Part shown: positions 9,790-20,640 of the stretch, in pieces
Layout: the number at the start of each line of letters is the position of its first letter
Position numbering within the stretch: the stretch's first letter is position 1
DNA from: Eucalyptus grandis
Taxonomy: Eukaryota > Streptophyta > Magnoliopsida > Myrtales > Myrtaceae
Reading direction: 5' to 3'
Assembly (NCBI RefSeq): GCF_016545825.1
Contig: NC_052621.1
Location: forward strand, 18,650,910 to 18,714,909
DNA length: 64,000 nucleotides
Program-made: the position numbers and the translations under genes
The notes under the pieces: model-generated
The model's database searches: none
Told to the model about the DNA's origin: nothing
The model's input: only the letters and a program-made list of their open reading frames with translations

Positions 9790-10320
9790 ATTTGAAAGAA
9801 CATATAACTGATTGTATGAGCTAATGTAAATCTAATAAATTATGTTCCATAATGGTTGTTGATGACTTGGTTGATTGATAAACTGATTGTATGAGCTAAT
9901 GTAAATCTAATACAAGGGCTGAATTTGAAAGAACATATAACTCCATAATCATATTTGTGGTTATTAGAAGTTATTTTGCAATCTCATATTATTAAACAAC
10001 ACTTATTTATAAGAAGTTATAACCACCCAACAATTATGTTCCAATATCAATTGATCATTGTTGCCTTTGAGTTTCAACACTTAGTAAAATCTATAATGGT
10101 TGTTGATGACTTGGTTGATTGATAAAAGGTTCTCATCAATGACTGATGTATAGTGTCAATGACTTTATCTGAGAGTTTTCGATTATTTTTAAGTTGTCGA
10201 TTGTTTTGACCAAACTATTTATCAAATCAACACTTATCAATAACAAATGAAAATTGATCATTTTTTTATGTCAACAGTTAGTAACTGATTGTATGAGCTA
10301 ATGTAAATCTAATACAGTTG
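9790..10320. repeat. Short interspersed direct repeats
   Basis: The phrase taactgattgtatgagctaatgtaaatctaata occurs near 9806, 9880 and 10282, and aatggttgttgatgacttggttgattgata occurs near 9851 and 10095. A related phrase (taactgattataagtgttaatgtaaatcc) occurs near 14805, downstream of array copy B. The segment looks like DNA scrambled by short duplications next to array copy A. I see no gene in 9160-10460. Confidence 0.75.
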
Positions 10321-10467
10321 TTATAAATGTCCTAAGAACAACTACATAGATATCAAGTTTAGCACAATTGAAACTGTGAACATTGGGAAATTGCTACAAA
10401 TGATAAAGTCATGAATCCTTTGAGCTCAACCTACTCTTTTTTAGTCAAACTATACGGAACCACACGG

Positions 10468-10522
10468 GGAGAGAGGGAGAGGGAGGGAGGGAGGGAGGCA
10501 GGGAGAGAGGGAGAGGGAGAGA
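10468..10522 (+). repeat. (GA/GGGA)n tract 3' of array copy A
   Basis: A purine tract of gagaggga and gagg units directly beyond the stop codon of the minus-strand gene. Copies B (about 14990-15018) and C (about 18990-19013) have a GA tract at the same place, preceded by the same tagtcaaactatac-gaac words, so it belongs to the duplicated unit. Confidence 0.8.
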
Positions 10523-10523
10523 T

Positions 10524-11146
10524 TTACAAGAAATGGTCATTAATTTGATTCAAATGAACGAATATGGAAGCTAAGCAAAGGAAGAATGCACAAGCAATGT
10601 TTGCTAGGCCAATATTTCTGCAAACTAAAAGTAGGAGTTCAAAGAACTCCGACGTCTCTGCATCTTTTCTCCGCTTGGATATGGCATAGCATCCCGACGT
10701 AGCGTGGTTCCACCCGAGCTCGCTTCTACAACACCTCTCCAATCTCTCCTTCGTCTTTGCTTCATCTATCCTCTTTCTCAAGACGCTCAAATTCGCATCG
10801 ACTATATTACTTGATGATGATCTCCCTGGATCCATACCAAGACATCATCGCATATAATCATTTCCAGGACGCACACTTAACGTGCTCTTTTCAATATGAC
10901 CCACAAGAAAGGAAAAAACTGAAACTTCTGCAGCGACCGAAGACTATACGATAAATATCATGGAAAGTCATTTGAATTCTTACTATAACGATACGTAGCA
11001 AAGAGAATGCTAAAGGGCCAAACGTGGGGTAAATGTTTACCTTCTTCTTCTCTGAAACTCTGAGCTCTAACAGGTGGACGCTGGGAGACACCGCGCTTGG
11101 GAAATGGGGCGACCAAGGCCCGAAAACAAGGAAGACAGACAGCCAT
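10524..11146 (-). CDS. Uncharacterised small plant protein, array copy A
   Basis: Two coding exons on the minus strand: exon 1 at 11146-11041 and exon 2 at 10825-10524 (GT-AG, phase 1), giving 135 residues. Residues 1-35 are basic and hydroxylated with few acidic residues until the end (MAVCLPCFRALVAP to SFREEE), compatible with plastid or mitochondrial targeting. Residues 37-66 form a charged helix (RSSSSNIVDANLSVLRKRID, then KERLERCC). A GW motif follows (73-74), then a basic patch (SKRRK, 85-89) and a hydrophobic segment from about 96 to 127 that is probably membrane-spanning. I recognise the combination REEEGR-NLS-LR-RI-KERLERCC as a plant-specific family of unknown function. The start is chosen because this ATG is conserved in all copies. 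It is 75-91% alike, by eye, to copies B and C. Confidence 0.75.
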
Positions 11147-11209
11147 TTGCTTTTGCACAGAAGAATACTTTGGCCTCCACACAGACTTACAGCTAAATGA
11201 AACTATCAA

Positions 11210-11760
11210 AAGCAGCCTTTAGAGCTGTTAGATTTGTCACGCGGTATATTAAATAACCTAGTTGGTTTCACTTTGATCGGGTCAAAGTAGAGCCTGTACA
11301 TGCAGACAATGTGGAAGTTCTCAGGATGGCCCGACGTCCGAAGGCTATTTTTATTATAATTATATGTAAAGCCTTGTCGCTGGCGAATAGAAGAGGTCGT
11401 GCGCTAATAAAGATTGATAAGACGTCTAAGAAATGACGCGATTCTAGGTGTCTAGTGCAGAGTCAATTCAATAGCACAGAATAAGCACGTTGCCTTTGGG
11501 TTTACTTATTCGGACCAAGAAAGATCCCACCAACTTAGCCGCCAACCGTGATTTTCTTACGTTTGTATTTGAGTTTCGGAGGAAAAAAGAACGCGATGTT
11601 CTCTTTTGACCTAAAATAAAGTACGATGTCTTCAAGATCGTTGCAATATAATTAGTTTGATCTTAGAATAGCCGCCACATAAAGATATTTTTCTTGTAAG
11701 ATTGATACGATGATCTCTGGGTATTTTTCAATGAGGCACACTAAAAGGGAAAATTGTCCA
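11210..11760 (-). promoter_or_regulatory. Duplicated upstream region of array copy A
   Basis: This block is homologous to 15712-16300 (copy B) and 19680-20060 (copy C), and in part to 18372-18500 (broken copy D). Shared words include actatcaaaagcagcctttaga, ttggtttcactttgatcgggtcaaa, agagcctgtac, and cataagcacg-type text. Because it is retained upstream of every copy, it probably includes the promoter. No TATA box could be fixed with confidence. Confidence 0.5.
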
Positions 11761-12052
11761 TGAATTCCTTAACTTTGTATGATGACCAATTCAATCTTAA
11801 ACTTTTTAATTTTGTCAAATTAACTATAAATCTTTTAACAATTTGTTAATGCAATCCTCCCACTTATTTTAGCTAGAAATTGTTGAGTCAGCAATCATGC
11901 CATATAGTATAGCAAGCATTTTTTTGTCAAAATTGATCGAAATAATTATATTTGCAAATCGTAAAAAAGTTTAGAATTGAATTATAACAAATTAAAATGT
12001 TTAAAATTGAACTAGTCGCCGTACAATAGGTTTTAGACTTTATGGACAATAA
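11750..12052. mobile_element. Short foldback element, AT-rich
   Basis: The left arm gggaaaattgtccatgaattcc and the right arm, which reads back as gattattgtccataaagtct, are inverted. Inner words (caattcaatcttaaac, and gtttaaaattgaactag at the right) also pair. It has the arm type of the Mutator-like elements here but lacks a GC-rich core. Ends are approximate. Confidence 0.5.
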
Positions 12053-12059
12053 TCTCAAG

Positions 12060-13385
12060 AAATGATGTTATAAGGGGAAATTACATTTTTATCTCTTGAA
12101 TTGTAAATGATAATTTATATTTTAGTTGATTCTTGGCATATTTGTGTCGAATTATCATTCCTAGAAAGAAGACCACCAATCTTTTTAAAAATATTAAGGC
12201 TACGTTTGGTAGTCAAGATAAAACTAAGAATAGGATTTAAGATTGAATGTCCTATCTTATATCCTATCATGTTTGTATCTATTTATCATATCCTATATTT
12301 GATGCTTATTCAAGATAGGATAAAGTTGGATGTAAGAGAAATGTAGCCGAGATAAAATTATCCAATGGGGAATGTGGGGTAAAAGATGGATAAAATCTCT
12401 AAAATTCAGAATATAAATAAGCTATAAATTTTTGGAGGAGTGGACCCTACAACAATTTCTAATTATTTGTTATTTTTTTGTGGCCCAAAATAAGTTGTTA
12501 TTCTCATAGTAGATTGAGGACAAACTAGTATTAAGCTTAAAACAAATATTATATATATCACATCATGTTAACAATAATTATTTAGTGAAAAATTCTTAAG
12601 CTTTTAAAGTCTATTGTTTGATATAAACAATAACAGCAATGTATATTTAATGCAAAATAAATAAATCTACCTTTTTATATGCTTTTCATTTGGGTTTTTC
12701 AATTGGATTATTGAATCGATTTTCTTAGTTGTGTGAACATTATCACTGTGATTTGTTTCTTATATATCAACCGGTTTCAATTTGTTTCTTATGATTTTAT
12801 CTCTCAATTGAGCTTGCAATAAATTTTTTTACAAATCTCTAAAAGCAAAGGAAATGTAGAGTCAAAATTTGAAACCGGTAGAGGAAGTTTACCGGTTTTC
12901 TAAAAAATTATCGTGCCCCGCGTTTGACTGTCACTCCATCATTTTACGGAGGACGATCATCTTAGCATTTTCATTACCAAAAAAATAATAAATGCAAATA
13001 AAAAACTGTCTTAAACAAAATTTAATAGGTAACAAACAAAACAATCGAAAAGTCGGGTCATCCATCTCAATCAAGAAAAACAAGTCTATATCACGAGTCG
13101 ACGTAAAGATGTTCTCATATACTTGATGGGCATGAGTACAATTGCCTTCACTGTTTTCTTAGCTAGGCAGAAGATCAACGTGCATAATTGAAGGCAGATG
13201 TTTAGGGACGGATCTAGACATAGAGACTTTGTAAACTGTCGGAGTGGAAGGTAAACTTCTGTAATTGATCTATTTTTTCGTAATCTTATTATGATAACGA
13301 TTTCCACAATCAATGTCATTTAAATAGTTTATTATAACAAAAGTGATTTAAAATTTACATCAGCCAATAATGGATGTTACTGGAG
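12060..13385. other. AT-rich intergenic stretch, no gene recognised
   Basis: Only short frames are present. A MITE-like left end (ggctacgtttggtagtcaagata) begins near 12198 with a loosely palindromic interior rich in tcctatc and gatagga to about 12420; its right end was not found. Near 13140 the words ttcttagctaggcagaagatcaacgt recur from 3307 (ctcttttagctaggcagaagatcaatgt), so a further dispersed repeat is present. Confidence 0.4.
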
Positions 13386-14450
13386 AACTTCATAGGGGCG
13401 AAGTAGTACTACTGGTCAGTCAATGACGAGTTTTTCCCAAGTGGAGGGGATAAACAAAGACATGATCGCTGATGACTTTTTGGAGCAATAGAATAGATAT
13501 AAATCTAACAAGCGGGCTTAGGATAACAATTTGTGCAAGTGCGCGAGAAAAGACTAGCTTTTTTACTTTAAGGAGTTATGGAACCCATAGTTTTGACAAG
13601 AAAGATTGCAGCACTATGCCACGGCTAGATTGGGTTGCCCATTTGCGGTCATTTTGGACCCATAATCTTCAGGCGTGTTTCGGGGGAGTTTTCTAATCAT
13701 ATGTCATTTTTTCAGCGTTATATTAGACATCTGTTTATTTTTTTTCAAATTCTTTACTGTTTAAGGTTATTTTCTGGTTTTTCAGTTTGATCTAAGTTTA
13801 GCAGGGTATTTATCTGATCCTTTCGATGTACGAGACGGCTTTCTTCATATTTTACAGAATATAGAAAAAGAGATTCCTCTCTATAGTTAGTCGCTTGGGG
13901 GTATGCGCCTGAGCGGGTGTTTGCAAATTCTCGAATATGTGTTTATATAAATCTTGCAGCATTGCATATATTTCTAAAGAGCTATTGTGATGCAGCGGAA
14001 CAATGGCAATTAGGATCTCAAGATGCAGCAACACCTATGATGCTCAAAGTTAAAATTATGTTAGAATATTAGGTGATCTGTTTCATTTTTTTTTTTTAGT
14101 TATCATTTAGATATTTAAAATTTTCTTATAGGCTTATTTACTTCCTATTTCAAAGTTAAAATTTGTTAGGGTTTATTACATATAAATAGATATACGTTCT
14201 TGCACTTTAGCTTATCCTTCGATGAATAAATGAAGAACAAAGAGTTTTTCTCTATTGTGTGATGTTCGTGCGTGCCGTCATTATGTTGCAATTGTTTGCT
14301 CGTGTGTGCGAATTCTCATCCACGCTAACACTCATTTCCATTGCGCCAACAACCCCATTGTTTACTTGTGTTTATTTATTCACAAGGTCGTCCCAGCTCA
14401 AAGTATTAATGTTTCATCGGTAAATTAGATATTGATCTATGACTAGCTCT
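13386..14450 (+). repeat. Second gypsy pol tail plus 3' LTR
   Basis: 13420-13445 (gacgagtttttcccaagtggaggggat) repeats the pol end and polypurine tract seen at 7660-7690. The block to about 14450 is homologous to 7691-8645 (gctgatgactttttggagcaa, gaatatagaaaaagagattc, tgtttcatcggtaaatta). No further pol sequence lies upstream, so the element is a 3' remnant. Confidence 0.5.
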
Positions 14451-15027
14451 CTTTGTGCATTATGTTCCATATTTTATGATCCTTGGCAAACATTCTAAGG
14501 ATGATCTCAGAGAGCTAGTCACATTAACAGCTGGTTACATTAGGGACCGCGGACATGTCTTAAATACAAGGCATGCAGGGACGGTTGACGTTGTAGCATA
14601 TCGCCATCTTGCTTTTGTTTCATCGTTTCTTTCCAGCTGATGCCGTTGTAGCATAACTTTTATGTCTTTATGAGAAGGTTACGAAGATTGTTGTCTCTCT
14701 CAAGAAGATCCGTGGAGTATGCAATCCATGTCTTTTTTAATTAAGAAATATATAATTTAATTGATGGTGCATTGTCTACTTTAGGATGTAACTAGAAAAG
14801 GTAGTAACTGATTATAAGTGTTAATGTAAATCCAATAGGGTTCCCAAAAATACCCAAGAACAACTACATGGATATCATGTTCGGCGCCAATTAAACTGTG
14901 AACACTAAGAAATCGCTAACAATTATAGAGTCGTGAATTCTGTGAGCTCAACCTGTTCTTTCTTTTAGTCAAACTATACAGAACTCTAAGGAGGGAGGGA
15001 GAGAGAGAGAGAGAAAGGGTCGTGAAG

Positions 15028-15657
15028 TTAACTTAAATGTATGAATATGGAAGCTAAGCACAGGAAGAATGCGCAAGCGACGTTTGTTAGGCCGATGTTT
15101 CCGCAAACTAAGAGTAGGAGTTCAAAGAACTCCAGCCTTTGTGCGTCATTCCTCCGCTTGGATATGGAATAGCATCCAGACTGGGCGTAGTTCCACCCGA
15201 GCTCGCTTCTGCAACACCTCTCTAATCTCTCCTTTATCTTCACTTCATCAATCCTCTTCTTTAAGACGCTCAAATTCGCATCGACAAGATTGCTGGATGA
15301 TGATCTCCCTGGATCCACACCGAAACATCATCATGTATAAACACTCGTAGGTGCACACCTAACGTGCTGTTTTCAATGTGAGCCATGATAAGAAAAGAAC
15401 TATAACTTTATGGCGATCCAAGACCATACTAGAGATTGCATATTTTGGCAAAGTAAGATCATGAATATCATGAAAAGTTCTTTGACTATCTACTATAATG
15501 ATATCTAGTGCAGAGAACGTTACAGGGCCAAATCTAGGGCAAATGTTTTACCTTCTTCTTCTCTGAATCTCTGAGCTCTAACTGGTGGAGGCTGCGATAC
15601 ACCGCGCTTGAGAGACGGTGCGACTGAGGCACGAATAGAAGGAAGGCGAATAGCCAT
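15028..15657 (-). CDS. Uncharacterised small plant protein, array copy B
   Basis: Two coding exons on the minus strand: exon 1 at 15657-15552 and exon 2 at 15308-15028 (GT-AG, phase 1), giving 128 residues. It has the same plan as copy A: a basic N-terminus (MAIRLPSIRASVAPSLKRGV), REEEGR at the splice junction, the helix ending KERLERCC, GWN, a basic patch and a C-terminal hydrophobic segment. It ends seven residues earlier than A and C because the stop follows FIHLS. Upstream and downstream flanks are duplicated with the gene. Function is unknown. Confidence 0.75.
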
Positions 15658-15711
15658 TTGGTTTTGCACAGAAGAATACCAGGCAGCATGGCCATTAACC
15701 CTGTTGTATAG

Positions 15712-17000
15712 CTAAATAAAACTATCAAAAGCAGCCTTTAGAAATGTCAGATTTGTCGTCACGGGGTACAGTAAATCTCCTCCATACACATGAAACACAA
15801 GTTGGTTTCACTTTTGATCGGGTCAAAATAGAGCCTGTACTTGCAGACAATTAAAAGTTCTCATCTCGGGTGGGTTCAACCTTGGAAGTCTAGGATCACC
15901 CAAAAGCAAAAAACTAATTATTATTATGATAATATATGAAGCCTTGTCTCTAGCGAGTAAAATAGTTCCAATACGTGAATAACGTTTAATAAAATGTTCT
16001 AGAAGTGATGTAATGATACTGAATGTCTTCTGCAGATCGATTGCATAAAGTAAGCACGTCGCTTTTGGAGTCACGCATTTGGACAAAGAACGATCCCGGC
16101 ATTTTAGCTGTCAACCATGATTTTTGTGTGCTTGTATTGGACTTTAGGGGAGAAAAAGGATGTTCACCTTTGACCTAGAATAAAGTATGATATCTCCAAA
16201 TTCGGTGCAAAAGGAAATAGTTTTGATCGTAGGATAGCCGCCCAGCTAAAGATGTTTGTCGTGTAAGCACCGAGATTACCACTTGTATTTCCTTGTTTCG
16301 GAATAAATAAATAAATATGGATAGGTAGATAGATATGAATTGCCATAATTGTATAATTATGCGGTTGTGGAAAACCTAATGTCCGCATATTAATTCAATT
16401 TTCAACTTGATAATCATGTTTTCTTTTTTGCTTGATAAAGTTAGGTGCCAAACTCCTCCACCCCGACGTTCTTTATCTTTGGCAATACCCAGCCCCGACT
16501 TTCATGCATGTAAAGCAAACTTGTGCATGCATTGTCTTCCATGCGTTACGACAAGGCTAAGGAGTTCGGAGGCATGATCAGTATTGGGAGATTTTGCTTG
16601 TATAATTGCCATAAGCACCATCATGCCTGCTTAACTTCTTCAACTAAGGACTTGCTAGTAACAAATGGTTAGGGGTGACTGAAAAAACGGTTCAAGCTGT
16701 TACACTAAATCGAATCAAAACTTTTTTAGTGATTCGGTTCGATTTAAAAGTGTCTTCTTAAATTAGTTTGAACCTGGGGTTAGGACAATTGTTTGGGGCG
16801 TCATTAGTTCAAATCCACCAACGACTTGTAAAATTGCTTTGGGACTTCACAGATTCGAGGAGTTTGTAATGTGTTTCATGGACTTCGAGATAGCAAATTC
16901 TCTATGCCCATACCCATAGATGATTTTAAATAATAGTACTTTTTCCCCCAAAAAAAAATTGATTCACACACCGATTCAAACCGATTTTTATGATCTAGTT
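15712..17000 (-). promoter_or_regulatory. Duplicated upstream region of array copy B
   Basis: Homologous to the upstream blocks of copies A and C. The match to copy C extends furthest: the words gattcggttcgatt, cattagttcaaatcc, and tgtttcatggacttc pair with 20500-20620 and, after a 4.6-kb copia insertion in C, with 25222-25260. This block is therefore the uninterrupted version of the copy C flank. Confidence 0.5.
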
Positions 17001-17361
17001 AGCTAAAAAATATGCTGAACTGTGAATTCTTTAATTTCCGTATACTACATAATGAAGATTAAGTATTTATAGGTTTTGTGGGATGACTATTTAAGTTAAC
17101 AAGTTATTACAAAATCATTTAAAGATATAGATAATCAAAAGAAATAGTGCACTAAGAGAAATCAAGGATCAAGTAAGATAAAAAAATCTCATAATTATCT
17201 CTCGATTGCCTCTAACATCCCTTTAAACTCAAGTTGACATCGAAGAAGTGGACTGGACTCTAGAGAAAAGCATTCAAAAAACTACCCAAGTAGATATATC
17301 TTAATAAAGAAATCAACAGTTTGATCAACTAAAAAAGGGGAGACGACTAAAAATACCATGA

Positions 17362-17445
17362 AGCTCTAATTGGAGGAGGTTGCGAGACACCACACTTGAG
17401 AGATGGTGCGACCGAGGCATGAAAAGAAGGGAGAAGAACAGCCAT
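17362..17445 (-). pseudogene. Array copy D: broken exon-1 fragment
   Basis: Reading from the ATG at 17445, the frame MAVLLPSFHASVAPSLKCGV and then SQPPPIRA matches exon 1 of copies A-C. It then diverges before QRFREEEG and the splice donor, and no exon 2 follows. Its leader (ttgcaaaagcaaatgg) matches the other copies to about 17500, where a foldback element has inserted. The continuation of the leader and promoter lies on the other side at 18372-18500. It is a non-functional duplicate. Confidence 0.75.
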
Positions 17446-17497
17446 TTGCTTTTGCAAAGAAGATTACTGCATAGCATTAACACAGTTTTATAGTTAA

Positions 17498-18177
17498 ACA
17501 AAACTAGGGATAAGTGCATTTAAAGTTGTAAAACTTGTCATGAAATTGTAATTGGGTCCTAAAACAAATAGGTGAAAGTGAAAAAGTTTTATATGTTTTG
17601 TATAAGAGCACTATCTATTTATAAATTGCTCTATGTACTCTTTCATAACAATAACATAAATATTGTTAAAAGTCCTTATGGAGGAAGAGTTGTTCTTTCT
17701 TTGATCTTCCCAATCCTAAAATTTGTCAAATTCATATCCGTTTTTTTTTTAATTAACACAAATGTTATTTAAGTTATGTTAAAAAATAAGCAAACTTTAA
17801 AAAGATACAAAAAAAGGAAGGAAAACATTGGCAAACCCTCATCGCCGCCCCCACCATCATCGAAAAGGGCCCTCACCTACAGTTGGCAGGGGTGGCGAGC
17901 TCTTGGCCTAGTAGGGACTTAGCGGCCCCTACTAGCCATCCCCTCACCAGTGCAGGCCCTTCCTGGCGATTAGGCAAGCGACAGTAGTGGTGAGGGCTGC
18001 CCTCACCTGTTATTTCCTCCTTCTTCTTCTTCTTTTGGTATCGTCTTAGAGTTTGCTTTTTTAATATAACTTAAGCAAATTTGTATTAAAAAAAATCATA
18101 TTCAAACCAAAATAGCATTGGTTTAACCTTATGTTTCATGTTCTAACGACGTCATTTTCCATGTAGAAAAGAGACAC

Positions 18178-18273
<96 letters not shown>

Positions 18274-18380
18274 TACATCTATATTTTCATTTAGCCAAAT
18301 TTGATGGAGTTAACGGAAAGACTTGATTGTACCAATTTAACAAGTTTTAGAACTTCCAATGCACTTATTCCATAAAACTA
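17498..18380. mobile_element. Mutator-like foldback element splitting array copy D
   Basis: The element spans 17507-18371. Ends are GGGATAAGTGCATT and the inverse of AATGCACTTATTCC. It is flanked by ACAAAACTA (17498-17506) and ATAAAACTA (18372-18380), a 9-bp target duplication with one mismatch. The arms contain tcctaaaac and aacttgtca words as in the 41.9-kb element. A GC-rich core (about 17840-18005) has cctcaccta, ggcgag and ccctcacc words. It carries a long (TAA)n tract. Copies A and C give the empty site. Confidence 0.8.
18180..18272 (+). repeat. (AAT)n microsatellite
   Basis: An uninterrupted run of about thirty AAT units inside the foldback element at 17.5-18.4 kb. Confidence 0.97.
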
Positions 18381-19014
18381 TCAAAAGTAGCCTTTAGAGA
18401 TTTCACATGGTACAATAAGTAACACAAGTTGGTTTCACTTTGATTGGGTCAAGATAGAGCTTGTGTATGTAGATAATATAGAAGTTCTCAAGAGGGTTCA
18501 ATGCTTAAAACACAGTTTACACCAAAAAACAACTAACTTCCGGTATCCTTAAGTAGTGCTGGAGCAATGTTATCTATTACTCTCTCAAGGATAACAAGTT
18601 CCGTAATAATTTTGGAGTCCAATCTTAAGGATGAGTTTGTGGAATCCTTGTTGCTTTGCAATGGTAAGTCCCATCTATAGTGCCCACTGTTCAGCTTGCA
18701 AAGACGAACATATTCCAAGAAATGAGGTAAAATCTCCAAGTCAATTTCCCCCTTAATTATGGAATAATCCTCCAGCTCTTGCAGGTCCAGGATTACCTTT
18801 AGTCGCTACATATCTTGTATTTAAATATGGCATATAAGGCATGGACACTCGACACTATAGCATATTCCAACGACCAATTAATTGGTCGGCTACCTGCAGT
18901 TATGTGAACACTGAGAAATTTCTAGAAATCATCGAGTTTTGAGTTCTATGAGCTCAACCTTTCTGGAGTCAAAACTATACAGAACTACATGGAGGGAGAG
19001 AGAGACAGAGAGAA

Positions 19015-19626
19015 TTACAGAAAATGATCAGGAAGTTGACTCCAATGAATCAAACTGTAAGCTAAGCAAAGGAAGAATGCACAAGCAATGTTTGTCAGGC
19101 CAATATTTCGGCAAACTACAAGTAGGAGTCCGATGAACTCCGACCTTTTTTCGTCTTTTCTATGCTTGGATATGGAATAGCATCCGGACGTGGCGTAGTT
19201 CCACCCAGGCTTGCTTCTGCAGCACCTCTCCAGTCTTTCCTTCGTCTTCACTTCATCGATCCTCCTTCTCAAGACGCTCAAATTCGCATCGACTAGATTA
19301 CTGGACGATGATCTTCCTGGATCCATACCAAGACATCATCATGAACAAGCACTTGAAGGGGCGCACTTAACGAGCTTTTTGAATGTGTCTCCGCAAGCAA
19401 AGACCATATGATAGATTGTGTATTTTTCAACAAAATAAGATGATAGATATCATGAAAAGTTATTTGAATTTCGACTATAATAATATGTAGTAGAGCAAAG
19501 ACTCCAGGGTGAACGTTTACCTTCTTCTTCTCTAAATCTCTGAGCTCTAATTGGTGGAGGCTGTGACACACCCCGCTCGAGAGATGGTGCGACCGAGGAA
19601 CGAAAAGAAGGAAGACGAACAGCCAT
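19015..19626 (-). CDS. Uncharacterised small plant protein, array copy C
   Basis: Two coding exons on the minus strand: exon 1 at 19626-19521 and exon 2 at 19316-19015 (GT-AG, phase 1), giving 135 residues. The sequence follows copies A and B: MAVRLPSFRSSVAPSLERGV at the N-terminus, the REEEGRSSSSN junction, the LSVLRRRIDEVKTKERLERC helix, GWNYATSGCY, a KHRKD basic patch, and the hydrophobic segment GLLLVVCRNIGLTNIACAFF. The C-terminus (DHFL) is shared with A. An in-frame ATG 12 codons upstream exists only in this copy, so the conserved ATG is preferred. Function is unknown. Confidence 0.75.
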
Positions 19627-19679
19627 TTGCTTTTGCACAGAAGAATACTGTTTAGCATTCACACAGTTTTATAGTTATA

Positions 19680-20640
19680 AAAAACTATCCAAGCAGCCTT
19701 TAGAGATGTCATATGGTACAGTAGATAACGCATGTTGGTTTCACTTTGATCGGGTCAAAGTAGAGCCTGTACAAGCAGACAATATAGAAGTCCTCTGGTG
19801 GAGTTAAATTAATTGGATAGAATAAGCACGTCGCCTTTGGAGTTACGTGTTTGGACAAAGAATGACTCTGGCAACTTAGCTGTCAACCTTGATTTTCTTG
19901 CGCTTGTATTGGAATTTTAGAAATGAAAAAACATGATGTTCTACTTCGATCAAGAATAAAGTACGATATCTTCAAACCATTGCAAAAAGAATTAGTTTTG
20001 ATAGTAGAATGGCCGCCCAACTAAAGATGTTTGTATTTTAAGTACCAAGATTGCCAACTATATTTTTGTTTCGGAATAAATAGATAGGTATGATACATGG
20101 ATAGATATGGATTGCCATAATTGTAGAATTATGCAGTGCGAAAACCTTAAATCAGCCGGCCTATTAATTCAATTCTCAAATCATAATTACTTTTCCTTTA
20201 ATTTCTTTAAAGTTAGGTGCGAGTTTGTCCCAACTCCCCACCCCCCACGTTTCTTTATTTTTGGCAATACCAAACCCCCACTTTCATGCATGCAATACCA
20301 AACCCCAACTTTCATGCATTGTCCTCCACGCGTCACGACAAGAATGGGGCTTGTTCGCGAGATCATGTCTTTCGCTTGTGTGATTGCCGCAAGCGCCACG
20401 CTGCGTGCCTAGCTTCTTCAACAGAAGACTTGCTTGTAACGAATCACTAGGGATGAGTGGAAAAAGGTTCAAATTGCTAAATCAAATCGAATCAAACCAT
20501 TTTTACCGATTTGGTTTGATTCAAAGTACTTTTTAAATTATTTTTAACACCTGGGATTGGGACAATTAATTGAAGTGTAAGGGGATTTGCCATTCATGAG
20601 TCACTAATTCAAATCACACAAACAATATTAGAAAATCAAA
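19680..20640 (-). promoter_or_regulatory. Duplicated upstream region of array copy C (proximal part)
   Basis: Homologous to the copy B flank up to gagtcactaattcaaatcacac near 20610. The homology is then broken by a minus-strand copia remnant and resumes at about 25222 with gtgtgtttcatggacttc. A local direct repeat (aataccaaacccc-actttcatgca) is present at 20265-20320. Confidence 0.5.

Noticed and set aside
18180..18272. Long AAT run considered as a CRISPR-like or satellite array
   Set aside because: It is a simple trinucleotide microsatellite with no spacers, inside a foldback element.
10524..19326. Separate single-exon genes starting MDPGRSSSSN in the array
   Set aside because: That ATG lies in the intron side of the acceptor (GGATCCAG); joining to exon 1 at GAAGAAG keeps the frame and the same phase in all three copies, so MDP is not the real start.
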